Below are positions 8,018 through 18,305 of a stretch of 23,090 nucleotides of DNA, in pieces (within the stretch, counting starts at the first letter, position 1; each line of letters opens with the position of its first letter). The notes below the pieces were generated by a model. That model was not told the DNA's origin, did no database searches, and was given only the letters and a program-made list of their open reading frames with translations. The DNA is from Chara braunii (Eukaryota > Streptophyta > Charophyceae > Charales > Characeae): assembly GCA_003427395.1 (NCBI GenBank), contig BFEA01000327.1, positions 1,771,876 to 1,794,965 on the forward strand, read 5' to 3'. Made by a program: the position numbers and the translations under genes.

Positions 8018-11000
8018 ACCATCACATCACCAAGTGAAGGAAAGACTGAGCTTGCACCAAAGAATGTAGAACACATACATACATGAGTTATAGAGCAACT
8101 AGGAAGGAACTGTCACATCACCAAGTGAAGGAGACACTGAAATGCAGCAAAGAATCTACAACACATACATACATGAACTACGGAGCAAATATGAAGGAAC
8201 CGCAATATCACCAAGTGATGGAAAGACTAAACTGCAACAAAGAACCTACAACACATAAATACATGAGCCATGGAATAGCTAGGAAGAAACCGCCACATCA
8301 CCAAGTGAAGGAAAAACTGAACTTGCACCAAAGAACCTATAACACATACATACTAGATGGGCAATATAGCAACTAGGAAGGAACCGCCACATCACCAAGT
8401 GAAGGAAAGACTGAACTTGCACCAACGAACCTATAGAACATACATACATGAGTTATAAAGCAACTATGAAGGAACCGCCACATCACCAAGTGAAGGAGAA
8501 ACTAAATTGCAGCAAAGAACCTACAACGCACGCATATTGAGTTATGAAGCAGCTAGGAAGGTACCGCCACATCACCAAGTGAAGGAGAGACTGAACTGCA
8601 GCAAAGAACCTAGAGCACACATATATATGAGTTATGGAGCAACTAGGAAAGTACCGCCATATCAGCAAGTAAAGGAGAGACTAAACTTCAGCAAAGAAAC
8701 TACAACGCATACATACATGAACCATGGAACAACTAGGAAGGAACCGCGATATCAACAACTAAAGGAAACACTGAACTTGCACCAAAGAACCTACAGTACA
8801 TACATACATGAGTTATAGAGCAACTAGGAAGGAGCTGCTACATCACCTAGTGAAGGAGACATTGAACTACAGGAAATAACCTACAACACATGCATACATC
8901 AGTTATGGAAACATCTATGAAGGAACCGCCACATCATCAAGTGAAGGAAAGATTGAACTTGCACCAAAGAACCTACAACACATACATAGATAAGCTATAG
9001 AGCAACTAGGAAGGAACCGCCACATCACTAAGTGAAGGAGATACTGAACTGCAGCAAAGAACCTATAACACATTCATACATGATTCATGGAACAACAAGG
9101 AAGGAACCGCCATATCACCAAGTAAAGGAAAGACTGAACTTGCATCAAAGAACCTACAGCGCATACATACATGAGCTATAGAGCAAGTACGAAAGAACCG
9201 TCATGTCACCAATTGAAGGAGAGACGGGACCGCTGCCAAGAACCTACATGACATACATACATGAGTTATGGAATACCTAGGAAGGAACCGTCACATCAAA
9301 AAGTGAAAGAGAGACTGAAGTTGCACCAAAGAACCTACAACACATGCATACATGAGTTATAGAGCAACTAGGAAGGAACCATCGCATCACCAAGTGAAGA
9401 AGAGACTGAACTACAGCAAAGAACCTACAACACATACATACATGAGTCATGGAACAACGAGGAAGGAACCGCCACATCACGAAGTGAAGGAAAGACTGAA
9501 CTTGCACCAACGAACCTACATCACATACATGCATGAGCTATAGAGCAACTAAGAAGGAATCGTCACATCACTAAGGGAAGGAGAGACTGAACTACAACAA
9601 AGAACCTACAGCACACACATACATGAGCTATGGAATGCACAACACATACATACATGAGCCATGGAACAGCAAGGAAGGAACCGCCACATCACCAAGTGAA
9701 GGAAAGACTGAACTTGCACAAAAAAACTTACAGCACATACATGCATGAGCTGTAGAGCAACTAGGAAGGAACTACCACATCACTAAGAGAAGGAGAGACT
9801 GAACTGCAACAAAGAACCTAAATCACACACATACATAAGCTATGGAGCAACTAGGAAGGTACCGCCACATCACCAACTGACGGAGAGACTGGACTGCAGC
9901 AAAGAACCTACAACATGTACATACATGAGCTATGGAGCCACTAAGAAGGAACCACCACATCACTACGGGAAGAAGAGACTGAATTACAACAAACAAGTTA
10001 CAACACACGCATACATGAGCTAGAAGGAACTGGGAAGACACCGCTAAATCACCTAGTGAAGGAGAGACTAAACTGCAGCAAAGAACCTACAGAACACACA
10101 TACATGAGTTATGGAGCAACTAGGAAGGAACCGCCACATCACCAAGTGCAGAAAAGACTAAACTTGCATCAAAGAACCCAGAGCACATACACAAATGACC
10201 TACGGAGCAACTAGGAAGGAACCGTCACATTACCAAGTGAAGGAAAGACTGAGCTGCAACAAAGAACCTACATCACATAAATACATAAGTCATGGAACAA
10301 CTACGAAGGAACCGCCACATCACCAAGTGAAGGAAAGACTGAACTTGCACCAAAGAAACTATAACACATACATGCATGAGATATAGCAAACTAGGAAGGA
10401 ACCGCCACAGTACTAAGGGAAGGAGAGACCGAACTACAACAAAGAACCTACAGCACACACATACATGAGCTATGGAGCAACTAGGAAGGTACCACCACAT
10501 CACCAAGTCAAGGAGAGACCGAACTTCAGCAAAGAACCTACAACATACACATACATGAACTATGGAGCAACTAGGAAGCAATTGCCACATCACTAAGGAA
10601 GAACAGAGTGAACTGCAGCAAAAAACCTACAACACACACATACATGAGATATGGAGCAACTAGCAAGGTACCGCCACATCACCAAGTGAATGAGAGACTG
10701 AACTGCAGCAAAGAACCTACAGCACACACATACATGAGCTATGGAGCAACTAGGAAGCAACCGCCACATCACGAGGTGAAGGAAAGGCTGAACTTGCATC
10801 AGAGAACCCAGAGCACATACACACATGAGCTACGGAGCAACTACGAAGGAACCGCCACATCACCAGTGAAGGCGAGACTGAACTGCAGCAAAGAACCTGC
10901 AACACATACATACATGAGCTATGGAAGTGTTAGGATGAAACCGTCACGTCACCAAGTTAAGGAAAGACTGAACTTGCACCAAAGAACCTATAGCACACAC

Positions 11001-12955
11001 ATACATGAGCTATGGAGCAAGTAGGAAGGAACCGCCACATCACTAAGGGAAGGAGAGACGGAACTGTAGCAAAGAACCTACAACACACACATATATGAGT
11101 TATGGAGCAACTAGGAAGAAACCGCCACATCACCAAGTGAAGGAGAGAATGAACGGTTGCAAAGAACCTACAGCACACATATACATTAGCTATGGAGCAA
11201 CTGGGAAGGAACCGCCACATCACCAAGTGAAGGAAACACTGAACTTGCACCAAAGCACCTACAACACATACATACATGAGGTATAGAGCAACTAGGAAGG
11301 AACCACCACATGACCAAGTGAAGGAGGGAGTGAAGTGTAGAATACATACATACATGAGTCATGGAACAACTAGGAAGGAACCGCCACATCACTAGATGAA
11401 GGAGAGACAGGACTGCAGCAAAGAACCTACAAGACATACATACATGAGTTGTGGAACATTTAGGAAGGAACCACATTACCAAGTGAAGGAAAGAATGAAC
11501 TTGCACCGAAGAACCTAGAGCACACACATACATGAGCTATGGAGCAACTAGGAAGGAACCACCACATCACTAATGGAAGGAGAGACCGAACTGCAGCAAA
11601 GAACCTACAACACACACATACATGAGTTATGGAGCAACTAGAAAGGTATCGTCACAGCATCAAGTGAAAGAGAGTCTGTACTGCAACAAAGAACGTACAA
11701 CACACACATACATGAGCTATGGAGCAACTAGGAAAGAACCGCCACATCACCAAGTGAAGGAGAGACCGAACTGCAACAAAGAACCTACAACACATACATA
11801 CATGAGCTATGGAGCAACCTAAAAGGTATCGCCACGTCACCTAGTGAAGGAGAGACTGAACTGCAGCAAACACTCTACAGCACATACATACATGAGCTAT
11901 AGAACAGCTAGGAAGGAACCGCCACATCACCAAGTGAAGGAAATACTGAACTGCATCAAAGAACCTACAACACATACATACATGAGTCGGGGAACAGCTA
12001 GGAAGAAACCGCCACATCACCAAGTGAAGGAAAGATTGAACTTGCACCAAAGAACCTTCAGCACATACATATATGAGCTATGGAATAGTTAGGAAGGAAC
12101 CGCCACATCATGAAGTGAAGGAAAGACTGAACTTCAACCAAAGAACCTACAACACATACATACATGAGCTATAGAGCAACTAGGAAGGTACCTCAACATC
12201 ACCAAGTGAATGAGAGACTGAACATGCACCAAAGAACCTTCAGCAAATACATACATGAGCTATGGAACAATTAGGAAGGAACCGCCACATCACCAAGTGA
12301 AGGAAAAACTGAACTAGCACCAAAGAACATACAACACATACATACATGAGCTATAGAGCAACCAGGAAGGTACCGCCATATCACCAAGTGAAGGAGAGAC
12401 TGAACTGCAGCAAAGAACCTACTACACATACATACATAATGTATGGAGCAACTAGGAAGGTACCGCCACATCACCAGGTGAAGGAGAGACTGAACTGGGG
12501 CAAAGAACCTACAGCACACACATGCATGAGCTATGGAGCAACTAGGAAAACACCGGTATATGACAAAGTGAGAAAAGGGGTGAATTTGCACCAAGGAGAG
12601 TATAGCCTACACATACATGAGCTATGGAGTAACTAGGAAAGCACCGGTATATCACAAAGTGAGAGAAGGGTTGAACTTGCACCAAGGAGAGTACAATCTA
12701 CACATACATGAGTTATGGAGTAACTAGGAAAGCACTGGTATATCACAAAGTGAGAGAAGGATTGAACTTGCACTAATGGGATTGCAACATACACATACAT
12801 GAGTTATGGAGCAACTAGGAAAGCACAGGTACATCACAAGGTAAGAGAAGGATTGAACTTGCACCAAAGAGAGTACAACCTACACATACATGAGTTATGG
12901 AGCAACTAGGAAAGCACTGGTACATCACAAAGTGAGGAGAGACTGTTGCATGTGA
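8018..12955. repeat. Satellite array, 90/91-bp units, about 55 copies
   Basis: The unit reads roughly GAGTTATGGAGCAACTAGGA, then AGGAACCGCCACATCACCAA, GTGAAGGAGAGACTGAACTG, CAGCAAAGAACCTACAACAC, ATACATACAT. Two main variants alternate irregularly: one with GAACTGCAGC (90 bp) and one with GAACTTGCACC (91 bp). The second often follows units with GTCATGGAACAAC and has GAAAGACTG in place of GAGAGACTG, which hints at a higher-order order of units. Because 90 is a multiple of three, frames stay open on both strands for several units; the 91-bp units break them. The resulting peptides are by-products. A few units are truncated, for example near 9630 and 11340. The family reappears at 22505-22728. 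Confidence 0.95.
12530..12955. repeat. Diverged satellite subfamily at the right edge
   Basis: About five units at the end of the array share changes not seen elsewhere: AGGAAAGCACYGGTAYATCACAAAG for the usual AGGAAGGAACCGCCACATCACC region, GTGAGAGAAGG for GTGAAGGAGAG, and CAAGGAGAGTACAA for CAAAGAACCTACAA. A clustered private variant indicates local unit-to-unit spread at the array edge. Confidence 0.8.
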
Positions 12956-13224
12956 GTGAGACTTGCTCAAACATCTGTACAGTACTCATGGAAGCATCCA
13001 TAATTGATTAGGATCATTACGAGCTGGAGAAATGGACAATGTGGGAGGCTTGGATCACCAAGGTCCCTCCATGAGTGAAAATTAAGTAACAATTTACCCC
13101 CAAGAGGGGGGAGACAAATTTTAAAGTGGGAGTGAGGAAATCTCTCCCTCAAGCTAGGAAAGTTACAGCCCAAAGTGGCAATTTGCCAGGGGGTCAAGGA
13201 AATGACCATCATGGAGACATTATC
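12956..13224. other. Unassigned; possible polypurine tract and LTR edge
   Basis: No coding domain is recognised. Two purine runs, AAGAGGGGGGAGA (about 13102-13114) and AAAGTGGGAG (about 13121-13130), resemble the polypurine tract that precedes a 3' LTR in plant Ty3 elements, and TGAGGAAATC follows the second. The neighbouring GTTACAGCCCAAAGTGG recalls common chromovirus LTR starts. No matching 5' LTR is seen, so this stays a suggestion. Confidence 0.25.
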
Positions 13225-13417
13225 AATGGAGGAACTACTTTCTACCTCCCCCGACGAAGAATCAAAAGATGGTGAGGAAGAAGAAGAAGAGTAAGAGGGG
13301 ATGGAGAGTAAGTAATAAATGGAGAAATGGAAAGAAGAAGAAGAAGAAGAGGAGGACGAAAAAGAACGAGAAGAAAAAAAAAAAAAAAAAGAGGAAGGAG
13401 GAGAGGAGAAAGAAGAG

Positions 13418-13453
<36 letters not shown>
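13225..13453. repeat. Purine-only low-complexity tract ending in A36
   Basis: GAA/GGA-rich sequence grades into A runs, with about 18 A at 13373-13390 and 36 uninterrupted A at 13418-13453. Directly after it the plus strand turns pyrimidine-rich (13465-13600). Lysine/glutamate-rich and phenylalanine-rich frames on the two strands are products of this composition. The A36 could be the tail of a retroposed sequence. Confidence 0.85.
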
Positions 13454-13454
<1 letters not shown>

Positions 13455-14047
13455 CAGAGACTTTCCTCCTTGTTCCCACTCACCTCTTCTCTCTTCTTTT
13501 GGTGTTGAAGACCAATCTTGATGAAGCTCCCTCCTTCTTACTTGCTTGGCTATGACTCTCTTCTCCCTCAAACCCTCATCTCCTTCCTTTCACTGTCAGT
13601 CTCTGACTATGGCAAACTCCCACTTCCAAGGCTATGGAGTCATCCCCTCTAGGAGGGTTAAATGGACTCCTCCAAATCCCTCTCTCATTCCCACAGCCTG
13701 GGGGCTATGGCGGATCACCCCCTTGAGTCTCCACTACTCCCTCTAGCTCCAATGGCAGCTCTTACTAACTCACAACCTCCTTCAAGGTTGTCAACTGGTA
13801 GCGGTTCCCTTCCTCTCACTCCAAGTGAGTAGTGTTCCTATGAGCTCACTTGGGCAGCATGGGCACACCTCATGCAAATGTGACTGTGGCGGACTGCTCC
13901 CTCGGCTTATGTAGGTTGAAACCGGAGCATTGGGCAGCCCATGAGCCTTCCCATGTGCCTCTCCAAGTGGACCGAGGCACCCCCAAGGCAAAATCTCACC
14001 ACTAGGTCTCTCCTGGGGTACCTGGGAATTACTTTGGCCAAGTACAT
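13454..14047. other. Unassigned pyrimidine-rich sequence
   Basis: No gene is recognised. Short plus-strand frames (for example 13546-13746, 66 residues) have no domain and are rich in Ser, Pro and Leu because of CT-rich composition. Confidence 0.4.
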
Positions 14048-14080
14048 GCAGTCCGAGTGGTTAGTACCAACTCGGATTGC
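14048..14080. repeat. Dyad: GCAGTCCGAG / CTCGGATTGC
   Basis: The arms at 14048-14057 and 14071-14080 pair at 9 of 10 positions plus one wobble. An inner TGGT (14058-14061) and ACCA (14066-14069) extend the stem. It is the first of a series of dyads with related arms up to 18055. Confidence 0.75.
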
Positions 14081-14231
14081 CTTTTGGCCTCCTTCAACCT
14101 CCTTTTCCTTTTCAAATGTTGCCCCCTTAAGCCCAAATGTTGAAGAGGCAGCCTTACTTGGAAGAAAAATGCCTTTTGTTGTTCCTACCTCATTTTGAGT
14201 AAAGTGAGATATTTTTCCAAGTCTCGGATCA

Positions 14232-14257
14232 ATCTCAGTCTTGGATCTGACTGAGAT
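14232..14257. repeat. Dyad: ATCTCAGTC / GACTGAGAT
   Basis: Perfect 9-bp arms at 14232-14240 and 14249-14257 with an 8-nt loop. The arms carry the same GAGAT/ATCTC core as the palindrome at 14970-14989, in the opposite arrangement. Confidence 0.8.
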
Positions 14258-14484
14258 CTAAGGCCAGCATAATTCCGAGGTACCCCCAAGTGGTCCTTGC
14301 TTCAATTTTCAGCCCCTATGCTCACTTTTTCAATTTTTGGTGCATCTGGCCGTCTTTTTGGGCCAAATGCACAGTTTCGGTTTTTTTCTTTTTTTGTTTC
14401 TTTCTATTTTGGGCTATCAACTCATTCCGGAGTTGGGCGTTTGAGCTGGCCCCACAAAAAACGGCCATATGCTCTCATTCATGA

Positions 14485-14499
14485 TGAGATATGATCTCA
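14485..14499. repeat. Dyad: TGAGAT / ATCTCA
   Basis: Perfect 6-bp arms around ATG. It is short, so on its own it could be chance; it is listed because it shares the GAGAT core of its neighbours. Confidence 0.5.
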
Positions 14500-14607
14500 G
14501 ATTCATGGTCCACAAAAAAAACGGCTAACTCCTTTTTGCATTTTTACTCAATTTTATTTTTTTTAATTCAGATATTATTAAGATAATACCATTGGGGCAT
14601 TATCTCT

Positions 14608-14621
14608 GCAATCCGGATTGC
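14608..14621. repeat. Perfect palindrome GCAATCCGGATTGC
   Basis: This is a 14-bp perfect palindrome without spacer. Its half site GCAATCC matches the complement of the right arm of the dyad at 14048-14080 (GGATTGC). Confidence 0.85.
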
Positions 14622-14661
14622 CCTCCACAAAATTTGGAGGCACGAGGTCAACGTAGGGACC

Positions 14662-15245
14662 TGACAGTCCCTATTGTGCTAGTCCCAACTGACTGGCACA
14701 TTCTCCTCCACCCTTTTGTCCCCTTTTGTCTCATTTTTCCTCTTTTTTCTCTTTTTTTTTTTTTTTTTTGTCTGTTATGACAAGTGTCACACTGCCGTGC
14801 ACCCTTTTTCTAGGCTTTAGAACCTCATTCAAGGTCAGATTCATGGCCAGCAACTGGCCGTTGCAACTCGGATTACAATAATGAGGCCCCCATGCTCATG
14901 GGGGGGTTCCGTTTGTCTCCGTCTTTACAATTTTGAGCTCATTGAGGCTCTATTTTCTTGAGCCTTGTTAGTCCGAGATATCTCGGACTGTTGGGCAACC
15001 CTTCCTTTACTCATTTTTTTTCCCACTTTTGCCTCCCAGTCCTCTCTCCTTATGCTCTTTCAATTTTGCACCACAATGACTAATATTTTCCACCGTTAAG
15101 ATTTTGATCTTGACGGCACTACTTGATCGCGCATCCTTCCTCTTCTCCTAGCTCATGGTTCCCTTGAGACTGCTCAAGTCTCCGCCACTCTCTCATGCCA
15201 GTTTCATTATCTAGTCCCTGCGTTGGTCCCGCCAGCGCATGTCCC
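14662..15245. repeat. Direct repeat, copy 1 (pyrimidine-rich)
   Basis: A diverged direct copy of this segment lies about 3.02-3.07 kb to the right, at 17686-18305. Shared landmarks occur in the same order: CAGTCCCTA (14665), CAAGTGTCA (14781), the CCCCATG..CATGGGG dyad (14888), the TCCGAGATAT dyad (14970), the CCGT...GACGGCACT dyad (15093) and GGTCCCGCC (about 15226). Neither copy has a recognisable coding domain. They could be LTRs, leaders or segmental copies of one repeat family. The stretch from 15246 to 15749 is similar in composition and has no recognised gene. Confidence 0.7.
14970..14989. repeat. Perfect 20-bp palindrome
   Basis: AGTCCGAGATATCTCGGACT is perfectly self-complementary. 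The matching site in the second direct copy, at 18036-18055, keeps 9 of 10 pairs and has changed both outer G-C partners to A-T. Confidence 0.95.
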
Positions 15246-15749
15246 AAATTTCGACTATTTTTTTTTTTACCCATTTAGTCCCCGTCATCCTTCCCGGCGA
15301 CGTCCTATTTTTATTTGGGGCTCCTTCGTCCCCAGCAGCCCCACTCCCTTCCTCTCATGGGTCTCAAGTGCCGCGAATGTTCTAGGTCACGAGATCCACC
15401 ATCTTGCGACTCCTATTTACCGTTTTTATTTTACCCAAACCCAAGACACTCCTTTCTAGTATCTTGGGCAAACCAAGGCCCTTTTCTTTTTGGCCTAGGT
15501 CTCAGACTGCCAAAATGGTTTTTTTCCTAGCCTCATGGCCCAACAACAAGCCTCCAACTGAAACAAAATGTAATGGCCAACTCCCAAGTGCATCCGGACT
15601 CAATATTGGTTTCAGATGCATCTAAACACGTGTTTTTCCTCCCCCATGCAATCCGTTGTATCTCGGTTGTATGGGGCTTTGATTTTTGTTGATTTTCTTT
15701 GCAAAATCAAGAGAAAATCAAGGTCCTTTGCAACCACCATATTCCGTCA

Positions 15750-17208
15750 TGAAGTCACTTGGATATGTTGCCTCATACCCTCTTATGCGAACAGGAAACC
15801 GAAATTTAAACTCTGGAAGAGGATTCTACATGCGTGACATAAGTTATTTCCGCAACTGCTGAGGGAACCCAGGACCAACCATGAAGTGGTCAACCAGATC
15901 ATGTTCAAGAATCAGATAATTCTTCAGCAGAATCAGGAGCCGTTCCTAGCAGGAAACGGTGTAGGTCACTTTGGTAAGGCCTGGGTTGAAAAAGGAGTCA
16001 TTCACATAAAGCACATCTTGGACGACGACCAAGACTCCTGGATCTTAGTGGAAACTCTCAGGAAAAAGCTATCAAGGATACACAATATTACTCGGAACTT
16101 TACAAACCTTACAAAGGTTATTCCGACAAGATGGGTGGAGCTATTAAAAAGGGAATGGAAACCCAGTATGGGTACATGGTACTTTGTGGACAACACTCCG
16201 GGGAGGGTATGAAAGATATTTGGCCCTGATTTAATTTGAGGAGTGAAAATAGAGGATTGGAGCTTCCCCTTGTCTCCTTCAAATCAAGAAGCTCTTAAGT
16301 ATCTTTGTGAATCGACAGTATCATCTACTAAGGACTTAGTGGAAGCTAAAGTATGGGAAGGAGAAGAGGAAAGAAAGGCAAGGTTGTTGAGATTAGCGGA
16401 TCAGTTCAGGATTGACCCCACCATCAGAGGGTGGGACATTCTGAAGCCAGGTACTACACAAAGCACTCCGGTACCCCTGAGTTTGTACAAGACGAGGGAA
16501 GGGATTCAGTCCCAACAAGCAAAAGTCCAGAAGAAGCCGGAGCTGCTGGCCAAAGAGCGTTTCTGCAGATAATAAGGGAGCAGACACTAGGCAGCCAGAA
16601 TGGAGAGCCTTATGGCAGTCTCGACTAATGTTACCATCTCAAAGGGATGCAAGCCTACAGTGGCAACAGTCCCTGATGACGGTGCCTACAATCACTTGGT
16701 TAGTTAACAGAGGTATGCAAGTTACAATGACATGTGGCAGATGCGACTGGGGTTGGGAATCAAACGTCCATCTCTGGTTGGTCTGTCTGGCTTCAGCACA
16801 ACTTTGACAGTGGTGGAAAAATATTTGGAGAAGGAAAGTGAACGCTGGTTGGTCGTGGGGAGATGGTTGGATCCTTCATGGGTTTTTAACTTTTTACCGA
16901 ACGTTAAGGGAGATTATAGAGTGGGTTGGGACTATGTAGCATTGGTTTGCAGGGGCGTCATCATGCAAGAAATATGGAAAACTAGAAATGCGAAAATCTT
17001 TCGAGGAAAGACGGTCTCCTTACAACAGCCGCAAGCACAGATCAAGAATAGCATCTGCCTCCACATGTACTGTGATTGGAGTGGACGACTGACAAGCAAG
17101 AGAAAATGTTTAATTTGGTTTTTGAACACATGGGCAAAGGACAACAGGCTGGTTTCAGTTTCGCAGGGCACGAAGTTAACAGTTAATGCCTGGTTGAAGC
17201 CTCCCTAG
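15750..17208 (+). pseudogene. LINE (L1-like) ORF2 C-terminal remnant
   Basis: This is the region downstream of the reverse transcriptase domain in ORF2 of plant-type LINEs, with no RT domain visible upstream, so the copy is 5'-truncated. The first part is in one frame (positions 1 mod 3), with phrases such as FPQLLREP, VVNQIMFKNQ and WVEKGVIHIKHILDDD, typical of the linker after RT. In-frame TGA codons lie at 15835, 16210 and 16237. At about 16571 the coding frame moves to 2 mod 3, where a zf-RVT zinc knuckle appears: Cys codons at 16733 and 16742, Glu at 16757, His at 16769, Cys at 16784, with a TGA at 16805. At about 16880 it returns to the first frame with QEIWKTRNAKIF, the conserved IWK-RN motif near the end of these proteins. 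The left limit is uncertain by some 150 bases. It is clearly inactive. Confidence 0.8.
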
Positions 17209-17549
17209 GCCAAGGAATCACTGAATGTCCTAGTGCTCTCAAGAATGATAAGTCGGTCTTTACCTTGTAACTTTAAAATCTAACTAGTCAAATAGGTTGA
17301 ATCACCCCTTTTTGGAGCTTCAAGCTAGCTTTTTGGAAAGTGTTTGACGTAGGACGGGGCGCTGGACCCGGTTTCCAATAGTCTGTTCAACGATTGATTT
17401 TGAGCAGTTGGTTTCGTGACGAGTATTACTCGTAAGTTAAACTTGTTGAGGCTGTCAGGATAACGCCGGGTAGAATTGTGGGGTCCTCGGCCTCGTCCTT
17501 TGATACTGCGATACAACTAGAAGTTTTCCCAAAAAAAAAAAAAAAAAAA
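17209..17549 (+). mobile_element. LINE 3' UTR and poly(A) tail
   Basis: After the last stop of the LINE frame there are about 320 bases without coding potential, followed by 19 A residues at 17531-17549, as expected for target-primed insertion. The bases after the tail are GTATTCGAGAATATAT. I did not find this string near 15600-15760, so no target duplication could be confirmed. Confidence 0.75.
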
Positions 17550-17870
17550 GTATTCGAGAATATATCTGCTCACGGATGTATCTCCCCAAGTGGTTGTTTT
17601 TTTACCGTTAAGGCATTTTTCTCTTTTCTTTTCGTTTCTTTTTTCTTTTTTTTTTTCCCCCTCAATTTCCGGATAGTACGGACCGGCCAGTCCCTACTTG
17701 TGGCAGTCCCTACTGACGGCCAACTCACTCACTCCCTCTCACTCCTTTTGTCTTATTCTCCGCCTTTTTCTTTTCTTTTTCTTTCTTTTTCTAACATATC
17801 AAGTGTCAAATAGTCGTTTAGGTATTTTTTAGGTTCTTCCTCTTAGTTTTGACCCTTCCTATGCCCAAGG

Positions 17871-17896
17871 TGCAGTCTGTTATATCTCAGACTGCA
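17871..17896. repeat. Dyad: TGCAGTCTG / CAGACTGCA
   Basis: Perfect 9-bp arms (17871-17879 and 17888-17896) with the loop TTATATCT. It resembles the AGTCCGAG family but has CTG in place of CCGAG. Confidence 0.85.
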
Positions 17897-18035
17897 ATTG
17901 AGGCTCCCCCATGCCCATGGGAGTCTCCTTTTGTCTCTCTTTCTTCCAAACTGTGGCCCCCTTTGCTCCGATTTTCTCCCAAGAGCCTATTTTTCACATT
18001 GGGCCTATCTAAGCCTCATTTTCTTCAAGGTAGCT

Positions 18036-18055
18036 AATCCGAGATATGTCGGATT
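18036..18055. repeat. Dyad AATCCGAGATATGTCGGATT
   Basis: This is the counterpart of the perfect palindrome at 14970-14989. Both outer partners have changed together (G-C to A-T), so the pair is kept; one inner pair (G at 18043 with G at 18048) is lost. Confidence 0.8.
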
Positions 18056-18120
18056 GTTGCGATGCCTCTTCACTTGCTTTTCTTTTGATTTCCTTTCTTT
18101 TTCGGCCCTTCCATTTGCCT

Positions 18121-18142
18121 CCACTAGTGTTTGCACTAGTGG
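18121..18142. repeat. Perfect 9-bp hairpin with TTTG loop
   Basis: CCACTAGTG and CACTAGTGG pair perfectly around TTTG. It lies in direct repeat copy 2 and has no obvious counterpart in copy 1. Confidence 0.85.
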
Positions 18143-18305
18143 TGCAAATATGCTTGGCCGTCTAGATATTGATCTTAACGGTACTTCTTGCTTTGTGCAT
18201 CCTATCCTTATGGCCCTTCATAACTTTATCTTGGGACATCGCAAGTCCCCGCCATATGTCCCTCGCTAGCCCTTGACACTTGTCCTGTCGGTGGTCCCGC
18301 CGGCA

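Larger units (their letters stand above)
17686..18305. repeat. Direct repeat, copy 2 (pyrimidine-rich)
   Basis: This is the partner of 14662-15245. Landmarks: CAGTCCCTA (17688), CAAGTGTCA (17800), the CCCATG..CATGGG dyad (17908), the TCCGAGATAT dyad (18036), the CCGT...AACGGTACT dyad (18158) and GGTCCCGCC (about 18292). It begins shortly after the LINE poly(A) and ends about 530 bases before the Ty3-type pol remnant. Frames across it are Ser/Pro/Leu/Phe-rich and lack domains. Confidence 0.7.

Noticed and set aside
8083-12636. Many frames of 60-140 residues on both strands with 30-residue repeats
   Set aside because: They arise because 90-bp satellite units keep phase; 91-bp units break them, both strands are equally open, and no start context, domain or intron pattern supports a gene.
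8018-12955. CRISPR-like array
   Set aside because: Units are contiguous 90/91-bp satellite copies without unique spacers, in a eukaryotic context and without cas genes.
13194-13293. Small acidic frame beginning MTIMETLSMEELLS before the purine tract
   Set aside because: About 30 residues ending in a glutamate run created by GAA repeats; there is no family match and no independent support.
12967-13555. Lysine/glutamate-rich plus-strand and phenylalanine-rich minus-strand frames
   Set aside because: They are translations of a purine tract and poly(A), in all frames at once.
16431-16628. 65-residue plus-strand frame overlapping the LINE
   Set aside because: It is in neither of the two frames that carry the LINE motifs; it is a shadow frame.
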